A stretch of DNA of 64,000 nt from Cinnamomum chago. Lineage: Eukaryota; Streptophyta; Magnoliopsida; Laurales; Lauraceae. The DNA lies in the NCBI GenBank assembly GCA_038049695.1, contig CP142452.1, forward strand, positions 47,698,501 to 47,762,500, given 5' to 3'. Below, in pieces: positions 1-12,294 of this stretch (position 1 is its first letter; each line of letters begins with the position of its first letter). The translations under genes were made by a program, and so were the position numbers. A model generated the notes under the pieces. The model worked only from the letters and a program-made list of their open reading frames with translations, searched no databases and had not been told where the DNA came from.

Positions 1-97
1 ATTAGCTTGCCTTTGCTGTGCTATCATTGCTTGCATAAGTTCTTGAAACTGTGTGGCTGTTGGTGTATCAGATGCGTCTGACTCATTCTGATTACTG
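1..97 (-). pseudogene. Chromovirus-like gag N-terminal stub
   Basis: Read on the minus strand this stretch is open and gives a Gln- and Ser-rich segment (SNQNESDASDTPTATQFQEL, then MQAMIAQQRQAN). This resembles the start of gag in Ty3/gypsy chromoviruses. It abuts LTR-A sequence directly at about position 97/98, so the R-U5 part of the LTR, the PBS and the gag start are missing between them. The element is on the minus strand, so the rest of gag would lie to the left, outside the window. The assignment rests on composition and context only. Confidence 0.45.
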
Positions 98-205
98 CCG
101 CTCGAGCGGATATAAGGTGCGCTCGAACGGACAACTCTCTGTCTGCGCTCGGACCAAACAGAGGCTTGGTCGCTCGAGCGGACCCAAGGGTCGCTCGAGC
201 GGACA
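98..205. repeat. CGCTCGAGCG palindrome cluster in LTR-A (copy 1)
   Basis: Three exact CGCTCGAGCG palindromes plus a degenerate one (GCGCTCGAACGG near 119) lie within about 110 bp. The same cluster recurs in the two other LTR-A copies. It probably belongs to the U3 promoter; no function is established. Confidence 0.8.
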
Positions 206-1429
206 AGGTGGTGCCTGTGCTCGCTGAGTGCAGAAATTGCCTTTCTCTTACACATCTTCCACTACTTTCTTCTCCTTCTTCCCATCCATCAATCACATAC
301 AATCCCTTCAGCCTTCATGCTCACCAAGGGTTCATTTATCACAATTTCAAGCATCCAAATCCAATGAAAACATAATCATGAAGCTTGTAAACAAATCAAA
401 TGCACAATTTCTAAAATAACAATGGAATCAAAATATACATGCACATTGAACCTATAAAGATTACTTGCCTTGCCCAATGCTAAAATACTCCTTCTCAAGC
501 ACTTCACTCAAGCTATTCCCACACTACAAGGAAACCCAAGAAAAATCCACTCAAAACTCACACAAAAATGGAAACAAAGAACCCATTTTAACAAAAGGGT
601 TTGTAAGCATGAAAAACATGATCTTTAAGGAACCAAAATACTTCATGAAAAACATGGGTTGAAGCTCTTACCTAGAAATGGCCACACAAGAAGGAATGAA
701 GAAAATGTAGAGCTTGTTCCACAAGAAGCTCCAAGAAACTTGTATTGATAGAGAGCTTGCAAGGAGAGGAAGAAGATGATGATTTTGGAATTCTTTTTGG
801 AGCTCTCTAGCTAAAGCATGCAAGAGGAAATGAAGAGGAAGAGAAAAAAGGGTTTTCCTTGCCCTAGGTTAAGAAATTGCAGAGATTTGGTAAAGTGAAT
901 GAAAAGAGAGGGAGAGGGGGATTAAGTGAAGACAATGGGCCCCAACTAGCTGAATCTTGAAGTGACCAAAACACGATCTTGCGGGCCTCGAATGACTTCG
1001 ACGAAGAAGGATAAAACGATCATCGAAATATCTAGTTTCCAAAAAGTATATTTTTGACATGGTTTTGAGATCTCGAAAATTGTGTCCAGATTTGTGCATA
1101 AAAGACAATTTTACCCTCTTTGGGCCAAAACATGGGTTTTTGGGCTTCAAACATGAATGAGCTTAAGACGAAAGTTGTAACACATCGAAAAATCATTCAA
1201 ATGAAATCAAAATCACAATCACACGGAAACCGATACGATCTTCCCAAACTTACACGTGCGCTCGGGCCTTTCCGAGTGTGTCTAACTAATACTAAACGTC
1301 CTCAAAATTTCCAAAGCTATGTCCAAGACTAAAGCTAATTACTTCTAACCCAACAACAACTAGACCCACTTAGGACTAAATACATACTAATCGCACACTA
1401 ATCGAATTGGTCTGGGTCGGGGTCTAACA
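98..1429 (-). mobile_element. Truncated family A LTR (chromovirus-type), 5' LTR
   Basis: This matches, with scattered substitutions, the U3 half of the LTRs at 32807-39766 and 51385-54161. Read on the minus strand it begins TGTTAGACCCCGACC at 1429. It lacks the LTR end containing the GTCGCGACA terminus and joins gag instead. It contains three exact copies of CGCTCGAGCG (99-108, 171-180, 192-201). It is inserted in an LTR-B copy; the flanking TAGAG at 1430-1434 would be one target duplication, but the partner is off the window. Confidence 0.75.
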
Positions 1430-2569
1430 TAGAGGACTTAGCTTCTTGTGATTGCCATCTTGTTAGTTCCCGATTCCTTTGATACCTTACATGTTTTATC
1501 TTGCTTATTTGTTTTCCGGTAAATGATTAATTTCTTTTATGAAAGTTATTATTTAAACAGGTGCTCATATTTTCCAGGGTAAATTCTATTATTGTTGTAT
1601 TGTTTCCCGTTCCTCGCACACACATTTGTTTTAAATGAATGCCCGATTTGTTAAATATCCATGCTTTTACATATGTTTCAAATGAACATTGGTTTTGCTA
1701 GATTTCTATGATTACACACGTTTTAAATGAATACCCGGTTTGTTGAATACTTATGCTTTTACCCAAGTCTCAAATGAACATTTGTTTTGCCAGACCTCTA
1801 CATTTATACATGTTTTAGACGAACACCCGATTGTCAAATATCTATGCTTTTATAAATGATGCAAATGAACAAATGTTTTGTTAGATTTTCATGTTTTATC
1901 CATGCTTGAAACGAATACATGTCTTGTCAGAGATTTATGATTTTGCAACCGTTTAATTATATGCAGCATTTGATCAAATAGCATGATTTATCATATGTTT
2001 TATTCCTCAGTATATTTATTATCTTTTCATCCACCTGCCAGACTGTCGTGTCTGACCCACTACTTTTGGTACTCAGGTCAAGACTTCGTCGTCCCGAGAT
2101 GAGTGCTTTTGTTGGTTGTGGAGCCAAGTTTTGCAGGTTGTTTTGTCGGCTATGTCATGTAGACATTGAACTTGACATCGGAGTTGCGTCACATATGGGT
2201 AGTGGTTATTAGCTTGTTATTGTATGGCTTTTATTAGCCTTTTTCTTGGGACTCTTAATTAATGTACATTGATAATTGTAACTTGAACACATATGGGAAT
2301 GTAATATCCTGTTACTATCAGCTCTGTACTTTGTTGTGATGGTTACTCCAGTCTGATATGGTTCTTGATATAATAGCTATATGCTAGAGGTTGAGTACGA
2401 CGCGAAATCTGATGACCACGGACTCCGGGTCGCAACGCCCCTAACGCTTCTGCAAAATATTCAGAATGTGTTGGAATGTGTTGTCTTCACACACGCGGAT
2501 CTTGGGAGAAAAATATAACTATCCTTAAACCCGTTTGCGCCCCCGAGGTCCTGGTTCGGGGGCGTGACA
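1430..2569 (+). mobile_element. LTR-B fragment (3' part)
   Basis: This matches the right-hand third of the complete LTR-B copies, from the GAGGACTTAGCTTC block to the terminal GGGGGCGTGACA. Its left part is off the window because a family A element is inserted at 1429/1430. On the right it ends exactly where family C LTR sequence resumes. The middle (about 1600-1990) holds the degenerate repeats of the form 'ATGTTTTAAATGAATACCCG' typical of this LTR. Confidence 0.75.
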
Positions 2570-4901
2570 TAACTTCACTCTTCCGGCAGTTGAACAGGTG
2601 CTCCCAGCGGCGACGACGTCGAAGACATCAAAACTTCAATCAGAGCCCACAGATGGTCTCAAAATACCTCCAAAAGGCTCTGTGTCAAATTTCAAGTCAA
2701 ACCGACAATGTTTGACCCTCCATCAACCCTCGAGCAGTAAAATCAAGCCTCTCAGCGACGAGAACTATCGAGGACATCACCCACCAAAGAGAGCACATAG
2801 GTGGCTTCAACATGCTTCTAAAGGGTTCCACGGCAAATTTCATGTCATTCCGACAACGCTTGACCCGACTTTGACGCTCCGAAACAAAATCAAGGCTACT
2901 AGCGGCGGAGCACCCCGGGACGATGACATCTAAATCGGAGCTAATGGATCCTCTCAAAATGATTCCAATAAGCTCCCTATCAAATTTCAAGTCAATCGGA
3001 CATCGGATGACCGTACATCAAAGCGCGGCATCTTCCTTGCAGCAAAATCAAGTCTACTGGCGACGGGACCCCACACAACTTCAAAACTCAAGAAAAACCC
3101 CATGGTTGGTCCTATCTACTGCTCAGGAGGCTTCACCTAAAATTTTAGGTCATTCCGACATCGTTTGACCTAGTTTTGACTCTTGACGGAAAATTGGCTA
3201 CAAAGTCTTCGACTTTTCTAAAAATAGGAAACTTTGTGCTTCAATTTGCATGGCTTCTTGTCAGGTTTTCTTCACGGGAATCAAACCAATAAATGAGGAG
3301 AAATTTGAAGAAAAATACAGGAGAAAGAAAGAATAAAAAAGATCGAAAAACGGCCGAGAAACGGCGACCGGAAGGGGAAAAAACCCCATGGTCGCCGGCG
3401 ACCATGGAAATCCGGGTCGCCGATTTTCCGCCGGATGGCCTGTTTTCTAACCCTTTTCGCGTTTCGGGAATTCCAGCCTTTGTGGTTTTCCGAAAATCTA
3501 ATTTTTGATGCTTGAAATCGACTGATCTTCATCGACATTTCGGATCGGCCATTAAGAGCATAAAATCATCATTGATCGCTCCAAGATTGTCAACCGGTTG
3601 ACCAAAAAAGTATACTTTCTGTCCGACCGATCGAGAAATCGACAAGACAGATTTCACAGGCCCACTGGTACCAATCAATGTCGAAAGTTGCATCGCCATC
3701 CGACATCAAACAACATGTGGATCCATCGTGCGATCGTCACAAGAAGAATTCCAAAAGACGCGGCACGGCCCGCAACTCTTCAAATGCCCTAGCGACCACT
3801 TAATGCAGTTAATCGACCCATTTTATGACAACTTCATGCGGTCATTAACCCATTATTTTGGACAGCCCAATCAAAATCAAGCAAATGAGAGTTACAAATC
3901 CAAGCAATCATGGTATTAAAACCATGAAACTCCCCTCATCATGGAGATTAAGGGGGATTAAATGCCCATCATTCTCCATCGGCCAATCATATTCAAGGAC
4001 AAAGGAGTTACAAAATCAAAGAATTAAAACTTGTAACTCTCATCATGGAGCATCAATGCCATCAATGCTCATAGACTCACCTTCTGGCCACCAAAAGCCT
4101 ATAAAAGGGGGGTCTTTCTAAGAAGAAAAGGTCTAGAAAAATCTTGAAGAATTCTCGAAGAAATCTCTACACAAACAAGCTCTCCTTCTTCGAAGGAACT
4201 CTGCTGCAAGAAACACCACAAGGTGATTGAAGTTCCTTGGGGGGCCACCCCCCAAGATCCTCTCTCCTTCTATCCAACATGGCCTAAACGTGGCTCTTCA
4301 GCCCATTTACTCTTTTTTTTATTGGATATAGAACCTCCCCTTGGTCTTTATCCTCTAAAAATCTGAGGTCCAAGCCAAGCCAAAAGAACCAAAGCATTAT
4401 GTGTTCTCATCTGAAGGACGATGGAGAAGTCCATACATGACTTGCGACCATCGATCTGAACGAGTCCCGGCAATCTCCTGAGAAGTCAGATTCCTTTTCT
4501 CACTTTTCTATTGCATCTTGTATTCTTTGTAAAGAGACAAAAAATCACATTTCTTGTCATTCTTTATTGATGAGATTTGTAAACCGCCTTTCACCGCATT
4601 AAAAAATCACCTTTCACGACACAAATCGCCTTTCACGGTAAACAAAGAAAAATCGTCTCTCATGACATTTAAAAAAATTGTGTCTCTTTCTTAAAATATA
4701 TGTGCAATGGAAAGTTAGAAAAAAGAGTTGATTTCCCTTCTACTTGTGAAGGCGAATCTCTGGATCACCACTTCAAATTCCAAGTAGAATAGAAAGTCTG
4801 GCATACCCGTATAAAAAATGCTGATGACTTGCTTTTCTCCTTTGCCGGAGCCCGGCAGCCCCCGGGGCGGAGGGAGAGGACGAAAAGTCGGGCTCCCATC
4901 A
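2570..4901 (+). mobile_element. 5' LTR of Tat-type element C1 (5' end missing)
   Basis: This is the reverse complement of 16708-19065 plus 23055-23100, and of much of 54417-57000, so all three are the same LTR family. On the plus strand it ends CGGGCTCCCATCA at 4901 and is followed at once by a primer-binding site, which fixes the orientation. The true start (TGTTGACACC in the other copies) is cut off by the LTR-B fragment. U3 contains degenerate ~160-bp repeats and a perfect 22-bp palindrome (3386-3407); U5 contains a short CGCCTTTCAC minisatellite (about 4573-4660). Confidence 0.8.
4100..4107 (+). promoter_or_regulatory. TATA box of LTR-C (C1)
   Basis: TATAAAAG lies about 800 bp before the LTR end. 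The equivalent position is kept on the minus strand in the other copies (17531-17538 and 55241-55249). It probably sets the transcription start of the sense retrotransposon RNA near 4130. Confidence 0.6.
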
Positions 4902-4904
4902 AGT

Positions 4905-4922
4905 TGGCACACCCGGTGGGAC
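4905..4922 (+). other. Primer-binding site of C1
   Basis: TGGCACACCCGGTGGGAC starts three bases after the LTR terminal CA. It resembles the TGGCGCCCACCGTGGGGC-type sites seen in Tat-lineage elements. The primer tRNA was not identified. Confidence 0.6.
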
Positions 4923-6440
4923 TCGTTCATTTGAGAACGTGATGCTTAATTCTTAGGCTCCTTTCTAATGGTGGCCTACGTTGGATCTTGCATCTAAAAA
5001 AAACATGAGATGAGATTTTTGAAAATTTCTATCTTTGAATTTATTTCCACTCTTTCTCATTTCAAAAAAAAAAAAAAAAAGAAATCAGATTTTTTTTATT
5101 TCTTGGATTCAATTTTAAGAAACTTTGATCCTTTCCTCTTCGAATTTGATAGCTCACAGAAATGTTTGCAGCTATTGTTCGTATCGGGGAGTGGGCCATC
5201 TTTTCTCTTTGATGAGTCCGATAAGGATTTTAAAAAAATGTCATTTCAAACTCTTTAAAAAAAATCAGTTTTTTTCCTTTTGGATTCAAATTTGAGAAAC
5301 TTTGGTTTCTTCCTTTTTGGACAATGGCTTGCGGAAATCGCTTGTAGCCAGCGTTTGGATTTGGAGGGGCCATTCGCTCTCTTTGATGAGTCCATTAGAA
5401 ATCTTAAAAAAAAAAAAGGAGGTTCAAAACCCACTAAGGTTGCACCAATTGCGTTCTTTGACCAAAGTGGATCTGAGAAAAGCCTTGTCCAGAGTGTGGA
5501 GGCAGCTAGACTGTTCGAGGCAAGGGTCCTCCAAATGGGTTCATTAAGTAATCCTACTCTTACCTGGGGGCTGATCTATCTACTAAGGTTTCATAAGACC
5601 GAATTGGAAACCTATGTGTTAAAAGAAAATCTCTTCAAAACAAAAGAAAAACTTCCGTCACTTTTGAATTCAGATTTGAGAAATCTTGGTTCTCTCCTTT
5701 TTGGATTTAGTGCTCACAGAAATGTTTGAGCGTATGTTCAGATTGGAACACCGTTTGCTCTCTTTGATGAATTCAATCTTGACCTTTAAAAAAAAAACAA
5801 AAAAAAAACCTCCATCACTTTTGAATTCAGATTTGAGAAATCTTGGTTCTCTCCTTTTTAGATGTTGTGCTCGTAGAAATGTTTGAGCCTATGTTCAGAT
5901 TGGAACACCATTTCCTCTCTTTGATGAATTCAATCTTGACCTTTAAAAAAAAACTTCTGTCACTTTTGGGTTCAGATTCGAGAAATTATGGTTCTTTCCT
6001 TTTCGGACTTAGTGCTCGCAAAATGTTTGAGCCTATGTTTGGATCGGAATACCATTGGCTCTTTTTGATGAATCCAATCTCGACCTTTAAAAAAAATCCC
6101 ATCTTGTGTCCATTCCAAGGATGCGATTTACAACATTTTTGCCTAGCGGTGCTAGTATGCCCTTTCGGGTCTACTGTATTTGCGACCGACACATTTGTAT
6201 CTCCAACCTTATATAATCTTACCTTGAGTGAGCCTTGCTTCTTGGTAATTTAAATTAAGGTTTACAATTGCTTCTAGCAGTGATTGGAACGCTCACCCTG
6301 AGCCTACCACACTTGCATTTAGAACGATTGTACCCTCTATGGCTTTCTACCTTCTTCATCTTACTTGGGTTGGGCCATGTCCCCTTGAGCGATTTGAAAA
6401 GACAAAACCATAGTTATTTTCCATTTATGATCACCATATT
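4923..6440 (+). repeat. C1 untranslated leader with degenerate tandem repeats
   Basis: This lies between the PBS and gag. Five or six diverged units share the pattern GGATTCA.ATTTGAGAAA followed by CTTTGATGAATTC and a poly-A run; units start near 5098, 5278, 5658, 5815 and 5960, with periods of 145-180 bp in the clearest part. The open frames across it are by-products of the repeat. The remainder (6120-6440) shows nothing recognisable. Confidence 0.65.
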
Positions 6441-6492
6441 CATGTGATTACTAATGGATCTGGTCTTGTTTCAGAAGTTTTCCAAACTAACA

Positions 6493-9215
6493 ATGGCAGT
6501 TTCATTGACCATCACTTTCGATGAGAACAAGTACCAACTCCTGCTTCAAGAAAAGGAAAACAAGTGCACTCACAAGCCCCCTAGCAGCTTCCGAAGTGTC
6601 ATCTCCCTCAGCAACTCTCAAAATACCGGGTTGACCTCTACTCCCCGGACCATCATCTTCGGGTCGTTGGGACCATTCCCACTCCCCGTAGAAGAAACTG
6701 TACCTGCCAAGAAGCAAAAAACCGCCCCTGAAAGTGTCATTGTCATGACACCAAAGGCAACAATCAAGAAGACTGAAGCCCGTGGAACACCCACGAAGCC
6801 TCGACCAACAAGAAACCAGGTCTGTCCCAAGACTTGGTCCCCGAGACCCTCCCAAAGCAAAGGAGGTCCCGAACATCTGCAAAGTCAGCGTACTTGGCCC
6901 CTCTTAAGGAGAACCGGTTCTACCCTCTCTCTCACATGAAAGAGGAGAAACCTACCCTCCACCAAACAAATAAATCAACCCAGCATGAGCCAGCTTGCTC
7001 CTACAAGCCCAAAATCAAGTCATACATCACCAGGCCTCTGTAAAAACCTGTTAAGGCCTACACTCCTGCGAGTCGACCCTTCATCTTAACAGGGGCCGAA
7101 CTTGCAAAATTCAAAGCCTCATTGCGACAGGCAAAGGACCGTGTCTGGTTCTTGTCCATGCCTAGCTTCAAAGAAGACAAGCTCGGCTGTTGCGCACGGG
7201 GGACTACCTCCTTCATTGCCAGAGCACAGCCAGAGCTGACTGAAGCTCAAATTGCTCGTCGTATACGTCGCCGGGCAGCATATCGACAAAAGAGACTAGA
7301 GAAACAAAGAACTCAGCATCCTACCCTTCTAGTCTCTAAAATATGGGCCGAAAAAGAAAGACCCGACTGAGTTGTTGCTGTCTATATGGTTGGCAAAACC
7401 ATAAGACACCAGAAGTCGACAACCAAAATTCATGTCAGACGACCAGTGACTCGCAGCGTCTCCCGGATGCGAAGACATCAGGAGGATTCTCCCGCTCGTT
7501 CAAGCCAAGGACATCGGAGTAACCACTCCTCTGACTCTTCATCCAAAAGAATAAGCTCCAACTCAATCACCAAGATGATATCCTCATTCGATTCTTGAAG
7601 GATGAACGTCCTGGTTACAAAAGCTGAGCAACCTCCGCCGCATGATGACGTAACAACACGCACCCAGCAGTTGGAGCAATGACAACAGAGAATTCAGGTT
7701 CTGATGGAAAACCTCCTTCTCACTTTCCAGCGTCCACCAAACAATGAAGCTCCTCTAAGTCATCAAGATGACGAGGAAAACAATGAGTCACGCGCCCTTA
7801 CCAAAAAGGACGTTGACGATATCCTCGCCAAAGCAAAAGAAGAGGATATACTGAAGGAACATGGGATCAAGCCACCATATCCCTTATGGACGGACTTAGT
7901 TCCGTTTCCTACAAAATTCAAACAACCTACTCTCTAAACATATATGGGGAAAGGTTCAGCCAGACCTTACGTCATCCACTTCATGATCCTGACGGGAGCT
8001 ATTGCGGATCAAGATGCCCTCAAGATCCGTCTCTTTACAAGTACCCTAAAAGGTACGACCTTCGATTGGTACTCCACTCTGCCGGAGGACTCCACCCAAA
8101 ACTGGGCCATGCTGGAGACACGCTTCCTGACCCACTTCAAAGGTGAAGATCATCCTATTACTATGGCATAGCTTTGCAGCCTAAAACAGGGAGAGAATGA
8201 GTCAACATAAGACTTCATTCACAAGTGGAAGGCGATGGCGTACAAGTGCTCAGATGTACTGCCACAAGCGTCGCTGGTCGACATCTACCGTAACAACGTG
8301 AGAGCAAAGATCTGCTCTATGATTATTGGCAACAAATCAAAAAACCTGGGAGAACTCCTGGAAGCAACTATGGAGGTTGAAATGTTGATTAAAGACCTTA
8401 ACAGTCATAAATCATCAAAGAAAGAGTCGACTGCCATTACGACCTCGAAACCAAAGAAAAGGGAGGTTCTTAATGTGCAAACCAAGTCAGCTCCTCAGCA
8501 GCCAAAGAAAGCTGAAAACAAAACTACAGGTAAGAAACCTGAACTCTCTAAGGCCTTCAAAGAACGAGTAGAGAAGAAATACCCGTTCGATGAAGATGTT
8601 GAAGAAATCTTCGAGGCTCTCGTAGCAAATAGTAAACTCACCCTACCTGAGCCCAAAAGATCGGGAGATGTTGGCAAAACCAATGATCACCGGTATTGTC
8701 CTTAACACCAGATGGTCTCGCATCCTCTCAATCAATGCTTCGTTGTGAGGGAGAAGATCAACGAGATGTGGAAAAACGGAGTCATCACCTTTGACAAAAA
8801 CTATGGGTCTACCTCCGTCAACATGGTGACATATGGACAAACATCCAAGTCACCAAAGGAGAAAGTCCCCACTTCCTTCAATGTGATAAAAATGACTCAG
8901 ACGTCCCAAGAGTTGGTTCCTTATCCAACATCAGACGGAGAGACCCATATGGGTACATCTCGGTCTCCTTGAAGATGAAAATTAGGAGATCGTCAAAACA
9001 AAGTCTACCGCTCAACAGTGAAGGCAAGCCAAGAAACAACTCTACAAGCTCAAACAGCAGGAGAAACCTCAATCAAAGCACGAAGTCCCCGAAAAGGCAG
9101 AGACCTCTTCTACTGCTTCACTAGGGGCAACAAAAGAGTCCACTCCTAAAACTTCAAGGGTGGCAAGAAAATTCACCCTTGGCGATTTCATGCCACCTCA
9201 TTACAGAAATGAAAC
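6493..9215 (+). pseudogene. gag: C1 gag (Tat-type), decayed
   Basis: The probable start is the ATG at 6493 (MAVSLTITFDENKYQ). The first third (to about 7600) is basic and rich in Lys, Arg and Ser and is split between frames. From 7704 to 8972 one frame runs on through several stops (7935, 8169, 8703, 8970). It holds a retrotransposon gag core (LFTSTLKGTTFDWYSTLPED, about 8029-8090) and a zinc-finger-like segment near 8695 with the Tat spacing C-x-x-H-x4-H-P-x4-C (CP-stop-HQMVSHPLNQC), where TAA replaces an expected Tyr codon. A solo LTR-E interrupts it at 9215. Gag would form the virus-like particle; this copy is certainly dead. Confidence 0.75.
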
Positions 9216-12200
9216 TGTAAGACCCCGACCCGAGTGAACCCGATTAGTGCTAATTAAGTTGCGTGTTAGTGCTAAGCTTGATTAGTGTTTTTGGCTAAGT
9301 TGGGTTTGGAATAGCTTTTGATATAGTTTTGGGGATTTTGAGTTGTTTTGTGTTAGTAGGGCCCTTTAGGGGTTCCCTTTCATGACATTGCATATGTTTG
9401 AGGATTTATCGGAGGTTTTTACATTCGTGATTTTAATCCCGTTTTACTCGTTTTGATGATCCCTACAACTTTCATGTTGATCCCGATTCCGTTTGAGATC
9501 CCGAAACCCGATTTCATAGCCTTGAAGGTAAAACAGTCATTTCACACCAAATCTGTACCCAAAACTTGATATTCCCGAAAACCGCGAAACATATACTTTT
9601 TGGAAACTAGATATTTCAATGAACATTTCTTCCTTCTTCGTCGACTTCGTCCGAGGTACCGAAATAGATGATTTCAGCCAAACTAGTCCCTTAAGTTGTG
9701 GGACCCAACCTCTCACTTGTTAACAAAAGAGAACCCACCTCCTTCATTCATTTCACTCTCCATTGCTCCAGCACAAACCAGCTGAACCTAGGGTTCCTTG
9801 TGTTTCTCTTCTTCTTCTTGCTTCTTCATCTCCAAGCCACACCAATAGTTCATCAATCAAGCATTGAAGATCACCAACCTCTTCCTCATCTTGCAAGCTT
9901 CATCTTGAGCCATTTTTGGAGAAATCCATCAACTTTGAGACTCCCTTTGAGATAACTCTCTTCATTTGAAGGTCATACAAGTAAGTGTTCTTCTTCATCT
10001 TCTAGATTTATGTTCCTATAGCCTTAGAGAAGCTCCACCTTTATTATTGAAAGGTTTCCTTGTCATTTCATTGTTTGACCCATTTTAGGGTTTGTTTTGG
10101 GGGTTTTTTATTGTAGCTTGGCTTTGAGCAATAGAAGTGAATAGAGGCTTGATTTCAGCTAGCTTGGACTTGAGGCAAGTGAATGATGAAGTGTTTTAAG
10201 TTTTAAATGGTTTGGTGAAGCATTTATGGATTTTTCATGATTTCATTAATGTGTTTATGGTTGAAATAAATGCCCTTTTTGCATCTTGATAGCCTCATTT
10301 AATGTTTTGTAAACATGTTGGTTCAACATTTATTGTCTTTTGGGTATATCCTATATGAATGTTTGTGAAATGGTTTCCTTCCTCTTTCCTTTGTATTGGA
10401 CTTGATATGGAAGAAGTGATGGAGTGAACACATGATGGGGTTTTGGAGAAGTGTAGATAGAGGCATTGGAGGAGCTCTTAGCTCAATGTTATTACAGGGA
10501 TTAAGTGGAAGTGGAGAGAATGGTTTTGAGGAGGACAAGGGCTCAAATCTGAACACAGTGGGTGATTCCCGCACCTGACGGTCAGCCTACGGTCACCCGG
10601 CGGCTAGCCGCCTGGTGACTGGAGGCTAACCGCCAGGTAGCCGAAATGTCACGGTTGCTTTTCCAGAGAGCACACTTCTCTGCCTGAAAGCTCGGTCAGC
10701 TCCACGGTTAGCGAGCGGCTAACCGCTGAACACATCGGAGGCTAACCGCCAGCTAACCGCACTTGGCGGTTAGATTTCCAGTAAGCTGCATTTCTGCAGC
10801 CCAACCGCGGTCAGCCAGCGGCGGCTAACCGCCAGCTGACCGCCAGGTAACCGAAATTCACCATATTTCGAAAAGCTCCTCGTTCGAACGAACTCTCTGG
10901 TTCGTTCGATCGCTGAGCTTTGTCAATCGAAGGAGATTCACTAGGCATTGCATGAGGCCATCCGAGAAAGAAACCATATCACAAGGATGTCATTCGAAGT
11001 TTTGAAAATCCAAAGTGTATAAGGAGCCCAGGATGTCTTCAAACTCAAGGAGTACCAAGTCATTTCAATAAGCGACATACGGGACCCCTATCCACTTAAA
11101 TAGATCTCGAAATCAACAGTTTTCCCGAAATGGTATAGTTCATTATATTTCTTCATTTTCCCAGGTCTACTTAAATGATTTGTTTTCCCGAAAGCATGAG
11201 AGTTACACTAGTAACATTGACTTGTCCCGAAGTGCATTGCCCGATATGAAATGACAGCGTGCCCTTGAGCACCCCCGTCTTGCTCGTTTATTTATTTTAC
11301 TTGATTTACTTGCATATGTCCCGATTTGTTATTTGACCTATGAGTCAGCATCACTAAGCTTGGATACCTTGCCGGTTTGATCCACCGACTTGGAAATCCC
11401 TCTCCCATCCCGCCAGCTGCAGTTTGGATCCCGATACCCGGTCATTACCGTGGTCCCGTCCCGATACCCGGTTCGCTACCGTGGTCCCGTCCCGTATATT
11501 TATATTGTATATATGATTTGCGTTGAATCTCCTCACCTTGTGTGACTGAGATCAACGTCCCGTGATACTGTTGTCACTTTAGTGACAGAGGACTTAGCTT
11601 CATGTGATTGCCACCTTGTGAGTTCCCGATCCCTTGACTACCTCATATGTTTTATCTTGTTTACATGTTTTCTAGTAAATGATTTATCTATCTTGTGAGA
11701 GTTCTTGCTTAAACAGATTTCCTTGCTTTTCGAGATATTTCATCTATTATATGTTGTTGTATCTTTTCACTCTCTTGCCAGACCGTCGTGTCTGATCCTT
11801 TGCTTTGGTACTCAGGTCCCGTTACCGGTTTCCTTGAGGAGGAGCCAGAGGAGGCGGTAGGTGAACCGCAACCTCTAGTTGAGTGGCGCGCTGACGATGT
11901 CATGTAGACATCAGACTGCTATGAGAAGCGTAACATTTTGGGAGAACTAATTAACCATTCTTTTGGGTTATGTTGGCCTCTAATTTTGGAGAATGTAACT
12001 AAATGATATTTTGTCTAACTTTAACAACTTTTGAGAAACATGCTATAGATCATTGCTCATTCTGATACAGTTTTGATATTTGATGTTAATGCTTGCATGA
12101 TTAGAGATAGTCTACTATTTGATTTGCTACACGCTTCCGCACTCAAAAGAAATATTCATGCAAGGTTGTGATATCCTCACCGCGGACACCTGTGGGAAAT

Positions 12201-12289
12201 TAAATAAGTTGTATATTGTTGATGTAGATAATCCTCATTAATCACTATTCTTCAGTCCCGATCCCGGATTCCGGTCCGAGGTCGCGACA
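9216..12289 (+). mobile_element. Solo LTR, family E (chromovirus-type)
   Basis: It starts TGTAAGACCCCGACCC and ends GAGGTCGCGACA, 3074 bp, flanked by the exact 5-bp duplication GAAAC (9211-9215 and 12290-12294). No internal coding region is present, so it is a solo LTR. Several blocks are shared with LTR-B: the GTATAAGGAGCCCAGGATG region near 11018, the 'GATACCCGGT...GTGGTCCCGTCCCG' region near 11430-11490, and the GAGGACTTAGCTTC region near 11590. Its palindrome-rich cluster at 10560-10915 sits where LTR-B carries its own cluster. Confidence 0.85.
10560..10915. repeat. Palindrome-rich cluster in LTR-E
   Basis: About ten copies of variants of GGCTAACCGCC occur. They include a perfect 14-bp palindrome GGCGGCTAGCCGCC (10599-10612), whose core CGGCTAGCCG has the CG-hexamer-CG form. 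A CGTTCGAACG palindrome follows at 10881-10890. The position matches the clusters in LTR-B. Confidence 0.75.
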
Positions 12290-12294
12290 GAAAC

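Noticed and set aside
98-205. Regularly spaced palindromes that could suggest a CRISPR array
   Set aside because: Spacing is irregular, repeats are only 10-12 bp, there are no cas genes, and the context is plant LTR sequence.
5280-6253. Overlapping open frames in the C1 leader
   Set aside because: They follow the degenerate leader repeats with poly-A tracts read as Lys runs and have no gag motif.
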